A DNA stretch of 40,739 nt from the NCBI GenBank assembly GCA_002729725.1, contig PBYS01000068.1, positions 1-40,739 of the forward strand, read 5' to 3'. How positions within the stretch are numbered: the first letter of the stretch is position 1; each line of letters starts with the position of its first letter. This DNA is from Puniceicoccaceae bacterium (GTDB lineage Bacteria; Verrucomicrobiota; Verrucomicrobiia; Opitutales; Coraliomargaritaceae). Below the pieces are notes generated by a model, which made no database searches, had not been told where the DNA came from, and saw only the letters and a list, made by a program, of their open reading frames with translations. The translations under genes and the position numbers were made by a program. Below are positions 15,542 to 23,937 of this stretch, one piece after another.

Positions 15542-16579
15542 TTAAACAATTACCAACGCCTTTAAGTCTGCATCTATCCCTTCCCAAGGCTGATCGAGAT
15601 TGATGCTGGCTATCGTAATCGGGTGTCCTTGGAGAATAAAACGATCCGTGAAGGATTGATGCACCTCAGGGTAAAGTAGCATCCCTGACACCTTCATGCT
15701 CGGACGCTCGATCTGCTTATTCATTATATATGAGTAGAGCTGGTAAAGGTTGGGCGTTTTGTAGCGCTCTGTTTCCCAGTTGCTGGTAAAAGCTTCCTTG
15801 TAATACTTGCAGTCGAGAACTGTCAGTTCGTTCCCCTGCTCTAGCTCAACGTCCGTGTTCATCGTAGGCAGCCGTGCCAAAGCTTCAGCATCTCCCGATT
15901 GCTCTTGCCACTCGAAACTACTCTTAGCGACCTTGTAGCCGAGTAGTTCGTGCTGATAGAAATTAAAGACGAAAGACTCAAAGAGCGCGGGCATTTTCTT
16001 CGAATCTCGAATAAAATCTCGAAAGGTCGAATTCCCAGCCTCTTCCGTGGGCATGAGCGAGTCGTGGATCAACTCGCAGATGTTCATTAACAGCCGGTAG
16101 TCCCGCAGGTTCTGATGATATTGTATACGCCTAAAAAGCTTTTGGCAGACTCTGACCGGGCTTACCTCATGCAATATACGTAACAGGCCACGCAACTCAT
16201 CCTTGTGCTCCCGGCTGATACCGGAAGTGAACAAGAGGTTTCGCATCGTAGTCTTCAATATGCGATTAGGGATGGTATCGTAGCTCAGCTCGGTGAACTC
16301 ACACACCATACGCCCTTTTGTCCAGCTGAGCTGCCTGACCGATGGGGTGAATGCGATACGCCCACGAAGCGACGCCTCTTCCTCGACCTTGGCTTGATAG
16401 TTGCGATTGAGTCCCCGCTTGACCAAACGCTTGGTGCCGTTGATCAGCACCTTCGCAAAGAGATCTTGAAGCGTCTCGCAGTCTACATTCTGCACTGCTT
16501 TGAGTTCACCCTCATCCAGCCTGCCCCACGCGTAGCAGAGCAGGTAATAAATATTCTGAATGGGGATCGGGCTACTCAC
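15542..16579 (-). CDS. mcrC: McrC, nuclease subunit of McrBC type IV restriction
   Basis: Endonuclease partner of McrB, 345 aa, the normal length. McrBC cuts DNA carrying modified cytosines (for example 5-methyl- or hydroxymethylcytosine) after GTP-driven translocation by McrB. The N-terminus has the typical IPIQNIYYLLCYAW signature, and the middle has LRGRIAFTPSVRQL. The PD-(D/E)xK site is in the C-terminal half: MNTDVELE then LTVLDCKYY, where the first Asp and the DxK of LDCK are the catalytic residues. The ATG lies inside the end of mcrB (8 bp overlap), so the two are translationally coupled. It looks complete and functional. Confidence 0.93.
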   Translation of the reverse strand: MSSPIPIQNIYYLLCYAWGRLDEGELKAVQNVDCETLQDLFAKVLINGTKRLVKRGLNRNYQAKVEEEASLRGRIAFTPSVRQLSWTKGRMVCEFTELSYDTIPNRILKTTMRNLLFTSGISREHKDELRGLLRILHEVSPVRVCQKLFRRIQYHQNLRDYRLLMNICELIHDSLMPTEEAGNSTFRDFIRDSKKMPALFESFVFNFYQHELLGYKVAKSSFEWQEQSGDAEALARLPTMNTDVELEQGNELTVLDCKYYKEAFTSNWETERYKTPNLYQLYSYIMNKQIERPSMKVSGMLLYPEVHQSFTDRFILQGHPITIASINLDQPWEGIDADLKALVIV

Positions 16580-19500
16580 CGCGTAACTTCGTAATATGGG
16601 TGTTTACCTTGTTGGCATTCTCATCCGCCCAATACTCCTGTAGCAGCGGTTCGATCTCGGTTTCGACGATTTCATTAAACCACTCCTCTTCATTCGCGAC
16701 TGGAGTGACCGGGCAAAAGTAACTGTGGCCAATGCAATAGCCCGAACCCAAGTCCCGAGAGTCTGAACTGATTTCAGCGTTTAGCGACAGCATGCGTGCC
16801 CGTATGAGCGACGCACGTTCCTCACTTACGGACTTGGAAACCAAATACTCGACAAACTTATCGCTCTCGAATGCAGGCTCTAAATCAACAAATGCAAAGC
16901 GCCGTCGAAGCGCGTAGTCTACCATCGCCAGCGAACGGTCGGCGGTATTCATCATGCCGATGATATGCACATTGGCAGGCACGTAGAAGGTCTCATCCGG
17001 CGAGTAAGTCAACGGCAGCTCATAATCCGGCCCCCGTTTGTCCGGCTCGATCAGAAGCATCAGCTCTCCGAAAATACGGCTCAAATTGCCACGGTTGATT
17101 TCATCGATGATGAAGTAAAAGTCTTTTTCGGGAGCCTTACCTGCTTCCTCACAAAAGCGGAAGAAAACGCCGTCTTTTTTCTCAAAGCTCGCTCCATGCC
17201 CACCGCTCGGGCGATAGCCTTGGATAAAGTCCTCATACGCATACGACTGGTGAAACTGGATCATGGTGACTCGGCTCTTATCCTTCACACCCATGAGCGA
17301 ATAAGCCAGACGCTGCGCGAGAAAGCTCTTCCCCACTCCCGGGGGCCCTTGCAGGATCAAGTTCTTCTTGCGACGTAGCAGCTTCGCCATCCGATCGTAT
17401 TTCTGCTCATCAATAAACAGCTCTTCGAGAGCACTTGCCTTCGTATACGACGTGTAAGCAACTACGTCGTCTTTGTGCTCCCGCTCTGATTTCGAAATCG
17501 TTTTGACTTCATCCTCTGTAATTCTGCGCTGAATAAATTCAGGCACTTTGACACCCATTTCATTCAACACATTGGCAACATAGGATGGATACGGCGTCAG
17601 GTCGGTTAAAGTCTTGATATTTATCGTGAAGTCTTCCGCATTCCATTCCCCCTTACTTAGCCAATCTACCTGCTGCACATGCCGATACTCGGAGCGCTCG
17701 GAATCATAGAAATAGTCTGACTTTACGATCCCGTATCCAATGATCTGACTCGTGCCATTTTTCGCCAGAATCCAATCGCCGATCTTAATCTCATTGGCAA
17801 ACTGCCAACAGGCTAACGCATTATTCGTCGGTCGCTGTTCGGGTTGCTCCAACTCAATGAGTTTATCCACTATTTCTTGCTTCGACTCATATTGTGTCAA
17901 GTCACCGAGATGATCCCAGCCGATTGCAGCTTCGCCCGCCTCATACTGCTCTTCCCAAAAGCATGCGTGCGGTCCAGGCGCGAAAAGCCATACCCGAGGT
18001 TCCTCGGCCCAAGCGGAAACGACCCACATAAACGACTGAACGTCCACCCAATCTGTAGGCCTCCATGGCTCCAACATCTTCCGCGTATCCGAAGCCAGCT
18101 GCATAAACTCATCAAAGTGTTCAGGACTGGGAGATGCCTTCTTTAGCTTACGACCTAATCTCCGTGCAAACTGTCGAATAAAGCTACTCTTGATCGGGTA
18201 GTATTCGTCAGGATTCCAAAGCCAGAGTAACACAGTTAGCAAAGTCCAACCTACCTTGCGACCTTGTTTGTCGAGAATCTCAAAGATAGGAACGAGCGTT
18301 TCAGGGCCTTGATACGATCCCTGCGCCACCCTACGAACCGCATTCAGCAATTGCAGGCTTTCCACTTCCTGAATCGGCTTACCAAAGGCATTCTCCAAAC
18401 CACGCCAGTCAACAAGATTAGATTTATTGATAATCCCCTTCAGGGTAGTCACCGCTTCAACCCCCTGCCCGCTCTCCAAATTCGCTTCGATCTGAGGGCG
18501 TAGCTCTTGAAACTCAGCAAGCAACTTTCTTTTATAATCTAACTCATTCTCACGGAATTTATCACCCGGGTTTTCAAAGCTTTCAAAGTCATACATGACG
18601 CGCTTGAAGGAGTCCATTAGTGGATGAATCGGCCCGTAGCTATTTGGGGATTCCTTAACAAGTGTTCCCGAAACGTCCACTCCCCCACCGCCGCCAGTCG
18701 CATCTAAATGTGCCTGATGCGAGAACTCACAGATACTCTGCCTGCTCATTTGCTTAAAATCATCGAGCAACTGCAAATACTCAGGCCATGTCTTTATCTG
18801 TGGATTCAAGCCCATCTTTTTCAGATTGCTTGCGTTCTTCTTATCTAGAGCGACATAGACCTCTGGCTTCAGCCAAAACAACCCCATCGTCAGCTTCGCC
18901 AGCGCCACATTTTTCACTGCGAGTGCCCTCTGTAACATAGCATCAGACACCTTACTCGGAGCCTCAACCGCAGCGGCAGCAATATCCCAGAGTGCATCCA
19001 CATCGCCATCTTGGAGCTGGTATGCCCATGGTCCAAACCAACTGTTTTGTAGATTCACGAGCGGAAGCCCCGCAAAGTCGCTCGGCACTGGCGACGCCAA
19101 GCCCCAACGTTCCTTCAGCGCTTTCCACATCGCGACTCGGTTTGAATCTTTGGTGCCCCGGTTAAAGTTCGCCAAGAACGTAAAAGGATCGGTATCAGAA
19201 ATCTTACCTTCCGTATCCTCGGTAGGTTTATCACTCAGTGGGATCGTAGTCAGCCCCGCTGCATGTAACGATTCAAGAGCCGCAATCAGTTCACCACGGT
19301 CATCTTTAAGTTCAAGCAGCTTCTGGACCGCTTCCATCTGGATCGGCACCCATGTGAATAGCTTTTCGGATTCGTGATTAGATACAGTCATCGTTTCATT
19401 CTCAGGGAGTTGTAGTGCGGGGAGTATTTCTGCGCACCATGCAGGCAGGAATTCATCTAGATATTCGAGAACATCTACCACTCCATCCACAAACGCCTCT

Positions 19501-19907
19501 TCAGTCGCACCGGAGGCAAGTTGCAGTGCGCATATGGTCGAATTGTGCCGATTGTTTATCACCACATTGGACGGGCAAGCCCGAGCTTGCATGAAGTCCT
19601 TCATCGATTTGGCGACCGCATCACGCTTAGCCTTATCCGCACCATCTCCCGGGCCATTCATCAAGTTGAAGGCACACCGAGCCGAGCCAAAATCACTAGA
19701 CTCGATCGGAGGCACCCAGACTGCGGCCTTCACCGTAGTGCCAATATGCTCGCCCAGCTGCTGTCGGAGCAAGTCTGTGGTCTCCAAGTGATAAGGCTCC
19801 ATCGAAACGTTGCCTTTCCGGATCTTAGACCAGTGTTTTGCATAATCAGCCCCTTCGAGGCGACTGCGGATTTTATTGATTATATTTGCGGAGCTTATCT
19901 CAGACAT
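16572..19907 (-). CDS. mcrB: McrB-type GTPase with long N-terminus and EVE-like domain
   Basis: Motor and recognition subunit of McrBC restriction, 1111 aa, against ~460 aa in E. coli McrB. The C-terminal AAA+ part is canonical: LILQGPPGVGKSF (Walker A, about residue 850), FYFIIDEINRGNLSRIFGEL (Walker B) and GMMNTADRSLAMVDYALRRRF, where NTADRS is the McrB-type signature for GTP use. Upstream, about residues 640-760, is an EVE-like domain (WLFAPGPHACFWEE, AIGWDHLGDL, IKIGDWILAKNGTSQIIGYG), a base-flipping reader of modified cytosine. The first ~600 residues hold DPFTFLANFNRG and two similar SxQL/LWxLxPxxY blocks. The gene diverges from hsdM across ~100 bp, and mcrC follows with overlap. Confidence 0.92.
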   Translation of the reverse strand: MSEISSANIINKIRSRLEGADYAKHWSKIRKGNVSMEPYHLETTDLLRQQLGEHIGTTVKAAVWVPPIESSDFGSARCAFNLMNGPGDGADKAKRDAVAKSMKDFMQARACPSNVVINNRHNSTICALQLASGATEEAFVDGVVDVLEYLDEFLPAWCAEILPALQLPENETMTVSNHESEKLFTWVPIQMEAVQKLLELKDDRGELIAALESLHAAGLTTIPLSDKPTEDTEGKISDTDPFTFLANFNRGTKDSNRVAMWKALKERWGLASPVPSDFAGLPLVNLQNSWFGPWAYQLQDGDVDALWDIAAAAVEAPSKVSDAMLQRALAVKNVALAKLTMGLFWLKPEVYVALDKKNASNLKKMGLNPQIKTWPEYLQLLDDFKQMSRQSICEFSHQAHLDATGGGGGVDVSGTLVKESPNSYGPIHPLMDSFKRVMYDFESFENPGDKFRENELDYKRKLLAEFQELRPQIEANLESGQGVEAVTTLKGIINKSNLVDWRGLENAFGKPIQEVESLQLLNAVRRVAQGSYQGPETLVPIFEILDKQGRKVGWTLLTVLLWLWNPDEYYPIKSSFIRQFARRLGRKLKKASPSPEHFDEFMQLASDTRKMLEPWRPTDWVDVQSFMWVVSAWAEEPRVWLFAPGPHACFWEEQYEAGEAAIGWDHLGDLTQYESKQEIVDKLIELEQPEQRPTNNALACWQFANEIKIGDWILAKNGTSQIIGYGIVKSDYFYDSERSEYRHVQQVDWLSKGEWNAEDFTINIKTLTDLTPYPSYVANVLNEMGVKVPEFIQRRITEDEVKTISKSEREHKDDVVAYTSYTKASALEELFIDEQKYDRMAKLLRRKKNLILQGPPGVGKSFLAQRLAYSLMGVKDKSRVTMIQFHQSYAYEDFIQGYRPSGGHGASFEKKDGVFFRFCEEAGKAPEKDFYFIIDEINRGNLSRIFGELMLLIEPDKRGPDYELPLTYSPDETFYVPANVHIIGMMNTADRSLAMVDYALRRRFAFVDLEPAFESDKFVEYLVSKSVSEERASLIRARMLSLNAEISSDSRDLGSGYCIGHSYFCPVTPVANEEEWFNEIVETEIEPLLQEYWADENANKVNTHITKLRGE

Positions 19908-20005
19908 GGGGTAAAAAATGGTGATATCTCACAGATAAAAGGCGCTCTCCTCGTATTGCGATTGAAATCTGCTTATTGGGGCGTTTGTCTCCTTCTTTTA
20001 AGTCT

Positions 20006-22357
20006 ATGGATCACTCTACCCACAACAAAATTGTCTCTTTTATCTGGTCCATTGCGGACGACTGCCTGCGCGACGTCTTTGTGCGGGGCAAATACCGGGA
20101 TGTCATCCTGCCGATGTTCGTGCTGCGGCGCATCGACTGCCTGCTGGAGGACTCGAAGGAGGCGGTGCTGGCGGAGGTAAAGTTCCAGAAGGATGAGGTT
20201 GGCATGACGGTGCTCGACCCGGCGGGTCTGCGCGAAGCCTCGGGGCAGGTCTTCTACAATACCTCCAAGTTCACGCTCAAGACCCTACTGGGCAACCCCT
20301 CCCAGCTAGAAGCAAATTTCAACAACTACCTCGACGGCTATAGTGACAACGTCAAAGAGATCATCGCCAAGTTCGACCTGCGTAACCAGATCCGCAAGAT
20401 GGCGGAGGCCGACGCCCTCCACGGCGTGATCGAGAAATACGTCTCCCCTTGGATTAACCTCTCCTACAAGGACACCCTCGACCCCGACGGGCGCAAACTC
20501 CCCGGCCTGAGTAATCTCGGCATGGGCTACGTCTTCGAGGAGCTGATCCGTAAGTTCAACGAGGAGAACAACGAAGAAGCCGGCGAGCACTTCACCCCGC
20601 GTGAGGTCATTCAGCTCATGGTGCACCTGCTTTTCGAGCCGGTCAAGGACCAGCTCCCGCCCGTCATCACCATCTATGACCCCGCCTGCGGCTCTGGAGG
20701 CATGCTGACCGAGGCGCAGGACTACATTATCGATCCTGAGGGCCCCATCGGTTCCAAAGCTCGAACTTGCCTTTACGGGAAGGAGGTCAACCCCGAGACT
20801 TACGCCATCTGCAAGTCCGACATGCTGATCAAGGGTAACGACCCGGACGGCATCAAATACGGCTCCACCCTAGCGACCGACGAGTTTTCCAGCACCCGTT
20901 TCGACTTCATGCTCTCCAACCCGCCCTACGGGAAGAGCTGGAAGACGGATCAAGGGCAGATTCTGGAGAAACAGGGCCCCAAGACCGAAATCATCGACCC
21001 CCGCTTCGAGATCGAGCTGCCCGATGCCGACGGCGAGATCCAGACGGTGCCCGCCTGCCCCGCTGTGGACGACGGTCAGTTGCTCTTCCTGATGGAGATG
21101 GTGTCTAAGATGAAAAGCCTCAAAGACGCCCCGCTTGGCAGCCGCATTGCCACCGTTCACAACGGCTCCGCCCTCTTCACTGGCAACGCAGGCGGAGGTG
21201 CCAGTAACATCCGCCAATATCTGATCGAGAATGACCTGCTGGAAGCCATCATCCAGCTGCCCAATAACATTTTCTATAACACGGGGATCACCACTTACAT
21301 CTGGGTGCTCTCCAATAACAAAGCGCCCGAGCGCAAGGGCAAGGTGCAGCTGATCGACGCCTCCCAGCTTTACGAGAAGCTGCGCAAAAACCTGGGCGAG
21401 AAGAACTGCGCCTTTACTGGCGAACACATTGAGCAGATCACCCGCGCCTACCTCAAACTCACACACACAGGCAAGAAAGCAGTCGACGGTCTCAAAGCCC
21501 AAGTCTTCGACAACCGCGACTTCGGCTACTGGAAGATCACCGTCGAGCGCCCGCTGCGCAAGTCGGCACAGTTCACCGCCGAGCGCATCGAAAGCCTCCG
21601 CTTTGACAACCGCCTCACCACCGAGATGGAGTGGATGTATGCACAGTGGGGTGACTCCGTTTACGAAACCGGCTTCCTGAAGGATAAGAAAGAAGCCCTC
21701 GAAGATTGGCTCGAAGCGGAACAGATCGACCGCAAGGCGGGCGACAAAAAGAAGCTGCTCGACACCAAGTTCTGGAGCAATCGTCGTGACCTCGTCGAAG
21801 CCGCTCGGAAGCTGCATACTGAAGTCGGCGACGACCCGACAGATGACTTCAACGCATTTAAAGACGCCGTCAAAGCGGCCAACAAGCAGCTTAAGCTCAA
21901 ACTCAGCGCGTCCCAACTCAAACAGATCCTCGACGCCGTCTCATGGCGCGATCCAGAAGCCAAGCCTGTCATCCAATCACAAGGCATCCCAGAGCTCCCC
22001 CCTGGCTATGACTTCGAACAAGCCGAACGCTTTGGTGAATACATCGTCGAAGACGGCAGCCTCGTTATCTACGAGCCCGACAGTGAACTCCGCGATAGCG
22101 AGAACGTGCCGATGAACTACTTGGAGGACGAGACCGACATGGAGACCGTCGTCACCCGCTACTTCGATGCGGAGGTCAAGCCCCACGTTGATGATGCATG
22201 GATCGCCCAAGACAAAACCGTGATCGGCTACGAGATCTCATTCAACAAATACTTCTACGTCCACCAACCCTTACGCGACCTCGACGAGGTCGTGCAAGAA
22301 ATCCGCGACCTCGAAGACGAGACCGAAGGACTCTTGGAGAAAATTCTGAATTTTTAA
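20006..22357 (+). CDS. hsdM: Type I restriction-modification methyltransferase subunit HsdM
   Basis: N6-adenine DNA methyltransferase, 783 aa. It builds M2S methylase and R2M2S restriction complexes with HsdS and HsdR. The N-terminal helical HsdM domain is clear (IVSFIWSIADDCLRDVF, RDVILPMFVLRRID). Motif I is DPACGSGGM at about residue 225 (AdoMet binding) and motif IV is NPPYG at about residue 304 (target adenine). It is longer than typical (~500-680 aa) because of a C-terminal extension rich in charged helices. I chose the ATG at 20006; a TTG at 19976 would add ten residues that do not look like the family. Composition is GC-rich (39 of 60 in one sampled line), above that of the cassette downstream. 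fic and hsdS follow on the same strand. Confidence 0.95.
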   Translation: MDHSTHNKIVSFIWSIADDCLRDVFVRGKYRDVILPMFVLRRIDCLLEDSKEAVLAEVKFQKDEVGMTVLDPAGLREASGQVFYNTSKFTLKTLLGNPSQLEANFNNYLDGYSDNVKEIIAKFDLRNQIRKMAEADALHGVIEKYVSPWINLSYKDTLDPDGRKLPGLSNLGMGYVFEELIRKFNEENNEEAGEHFTPREVIQLMVHLLFEPVKDQLPPVITIYDPACGSGGMLTEAQDYIIDPEGPIGSKARTCLYGKEVNPETYAICKSDMLIKGNDPDGIKYGSTLATDEFSSTRFDFMLSNPPYGKSWKTDQGQILEKQGPKTEIIDPRFEIELPDADGEIQTVPACPAVDDGQLLFLMEMVSKMKSLKDAPLGSRIATVHNGSALFTGNAGGGASNIRQYLIENDLLEAIIQLPNNIFYNTGITTYIWVLSNNKAPERKGKVQLIDASQLYEKLRKNLGEKNCAFTGEHIEQITRAYLKLTHTGKKAVDGLKAQVFDNRDFGYWKITVERPLRKSAQFTAERIESLRFDNRLTTEMEWMYAQWGDSVYETGFLKDKKEALEDWLEAEQIDRKAGDKKKLLDTKFWSNRRDLVEAARKLHTEVGDDPTDDFNAFKDAVKAANKQLKLKLSASQLKQILDAVSWRDPEAKPVIQSQGIPELPPGYDFEQAERFGEYIVEDGSLVIYEPDSELRDSENVPMNYLEDETDMETVVTRYFDAEVKPHVDDAWIAQDKTVIGYEISFNKYFYVHQPLRDLDEVVQEIRDLEDETEGLLEKILNF

Positions 22358-22515
22358 ACAGTCCAGCAAGATCCAGTATCTCGCTAAAATTTCTTAGGTT
22401 TAACTTAAATAGTAAAGCCCCTTATTAAAGAATTGAACTTAAAACTTAAATAAGCAGCCTCCTTAATAAAGTTTACCGCACCTTTCTTAACACCGACCGA
22501 AACAAACTTAAGCCC
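22358..22515. other. AT-rich spacer between hsdM and fic, probable internal promoter
   Basis: A 158-base gap, strikingly AT-rich against its neighbours. It contains repeated AACTTAAA-type words (GTTTAACTTAAATA, TTGAACTTAAAACTTAAATAAG). It is too long for simple translational coupling and probably holds a promoter for fic; I see no terminator hairpin. Confidence 0.35.
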
Positions 22516-23643
22516 ATGCAAAACTTTAGCGCTGGCCACAGAATGAAGCAAATGGGCTACCACAGCTTTGAACCGGCTCAGATCAACCGGCAGTGGACAA
22601 TCGACAACCCACGGGTGCTCGAAGCCCTCAGCCATGCTGACCGCCAACTGGGACGGCTCGATATGTTTTCGGAATACGTGCCGAATCTTCAGCTCTTCAT
22701 CCAGATGCACGTGACCAAAGAAGCGACGCTCTCCAGCCGTATTGAGAACACTTGCACAGAGATGGAGGAAGCGATTCTACCCGAGGAGGAGATTCTTTTG
22801 GAACGCCGAAATGACTGGCGCGAAGTCAATAATTACATCGACGCCATGAACGATGGCATCGCAGCGCTCGATCAACTCCCATTCTCCAATCGCTTGCTCA
22901 AAGACGCCCATCGCACCCTGCTGAAGGATGCTCGGGGCGAGCATAAGATGCCCGGCGAGTTCCGCAGCAGTCAAAACTGGATCGGCGGCTCATCACCTGG
23001 CAATGCGAGCTTCGTGCCACCCAGCCACGAAAATGTGCCCGCCCTGATGTCTGATCTAGAGCGCTTCGCCCACAACGAGGCACTCCATCTGCCGCCGCTG
23101 CTCAAAGTCGCCTTGATGCACTACCAGTTCGAAACCATCCACCCTTTCCTCGATGGCAACGGCCGGATGGGTCGTCTCATGATTACCTTGTATCTGGTAT
23201 CACTAGGCATCCTGAAAAAGCCAGTGCTCTACCTCTCCGCATATTTGGAGCGTAATCGCAGCACATACTATGAGCACCTCACAAACGTTCGAGAACACGA
23301 CACCATTGATGACTGGCTGCTTTTTTTTCTCGACGGCATAGCCGAGACCGCGAAGCAAGGGGTGCGCACTTTCGACCAGATCCTCAACTTCCAGAAGGAT
23401 TGGGAGCAGACAATCCAGTCCTGGACTCAACACCGCACCAACGGTATTGCTCTGTTCCGTCATTTATTCCAACACCCAGCCCTCAACGCTCAGAGTGTCG
23501 CTAAGGCCGTCGGCGTTTCCGCCCCGACAGCCTACAAACTCGTTGAGTATTTTGTAGAGCAAGGGATCCTCCGTGAGATCACCGGAGCCAAACGGGGCAA
23601 GCTCTACCTCTTCGACCCCTACCTTAAACTCTATCGTGCATAA
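22516..23643 (+). CDS. fic: Fic family protein (AMPylator) with C-terminal winged helix
   Basis: Fic proteins transfer AMP or related groups from nucleotides onto target proteins. The catalytic loop HPFLDGNGRMGR (about residues 208-219) is a perfect HPFxxGNGRxxR motif. The autoinhibitory motif (S/T)xxxE(G/N) is present in the N-terminal region as SSRIEN, which makes this a class II Fic with an in-cis inhibitory helix. The C-terminus (NAQSVAKAVGVSAPTAYKLVEYFVEQGIL) is a winged helix-turn-helix, as in many Fic proteins that sit in type I RM loci. It has 375 aa, the standard length. The ATG at 22516 gives the longest product; ATGs at 22543 and 22552 are alternatives. It lies between hsdM and hsdS, a recurring position in bacteria, and its target is unknown. 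Confidence 0.93.
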   Translation: MQNFSAGHRMKQMGYHSFEPAQINRQWTIDNPRVLEALSHADRQLGRLDMFSEYVPNLQLFIQMHVTKEATLSSRIENTCTEMEEAILPEEEILLERRNDWREVNNYIDAMNDGIAALDQLPFSNRLLKDAHRTLLKDARGEHKMPGEFRSSQNWIGGSSPGNASFVPPSHENVPALMSDLERFAHNEALHLPPLLKVALMHYQFETIHPFLDGNGRMGRLMITLYLVSLGILKKPVLYLSAYLERNRSTYYEHLTNVREHDTIDDWLLFFLDGIAETAKQGVRTFDQILNFQKDWEQTIQSWTQHRTNGIALFRHLFQHPALNAQSVAKAVGVSAPTAYKLVEYFVEQGILREITGAKRGKLYLFDPYLKLYRA

Positions 23644-23773
23644 GCCCACCAGCCGACTGCAACAATACCGCACCACCAAAAAAGGCCGCATCCGACTCGA
23701 ACAACTTCAAGACAAAAGCCCCCAAGCATGAGCACCTTCCCTAAATATCAAACCGACCCAAAAACTAAACTAT

Positions 23774-23920
23774 TTTAAACCACTGATTTCACAGATGAAC
23801 ACAGATTTACAACCAGACCCTGAAAGCGATGCGATCATCGGTGCAGCATTGCGTCTGGAATCCAAACGCTGTGTAGACACAAAACCACATCTGCGCCAAT
23901 CTGCGTAATCTGTGGTTAAA
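23774..23920. repeat. 147-bp decamer-repeat inverted element between fic and hsdS
   Basis: The left end is TTTAAACCACTGATTTCAC followed by AGATGAACACAGATTT. The right end, on the other strand, is GTTTAACCACAGATTACGC followed by AGATTGGCGCAGATG. Each end is made of roughly ten-base ACAGAT units and they form an imperfect ~35 bp terminal inverted repeat around a ~75 bp noncoding middle. The AACCACNGATTNCNCAGAT end is a pattern I recognise from many bacterial genomes. It has the same plan as the elements at 4377 and 7014 but a different unit sequence. Confidence 0.7.
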
Positions 23921-23937
23921 CAAATCCCTTTCCCTCA

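Noticed and set aside
20870..21916. Long antisense open frame (348 codons) opposite hsdM
   Set aside because: It is the mirror of a GC-rich gene with strong codon bias; the product has no family features and the opposite strand encodes intact HsdM motifs.
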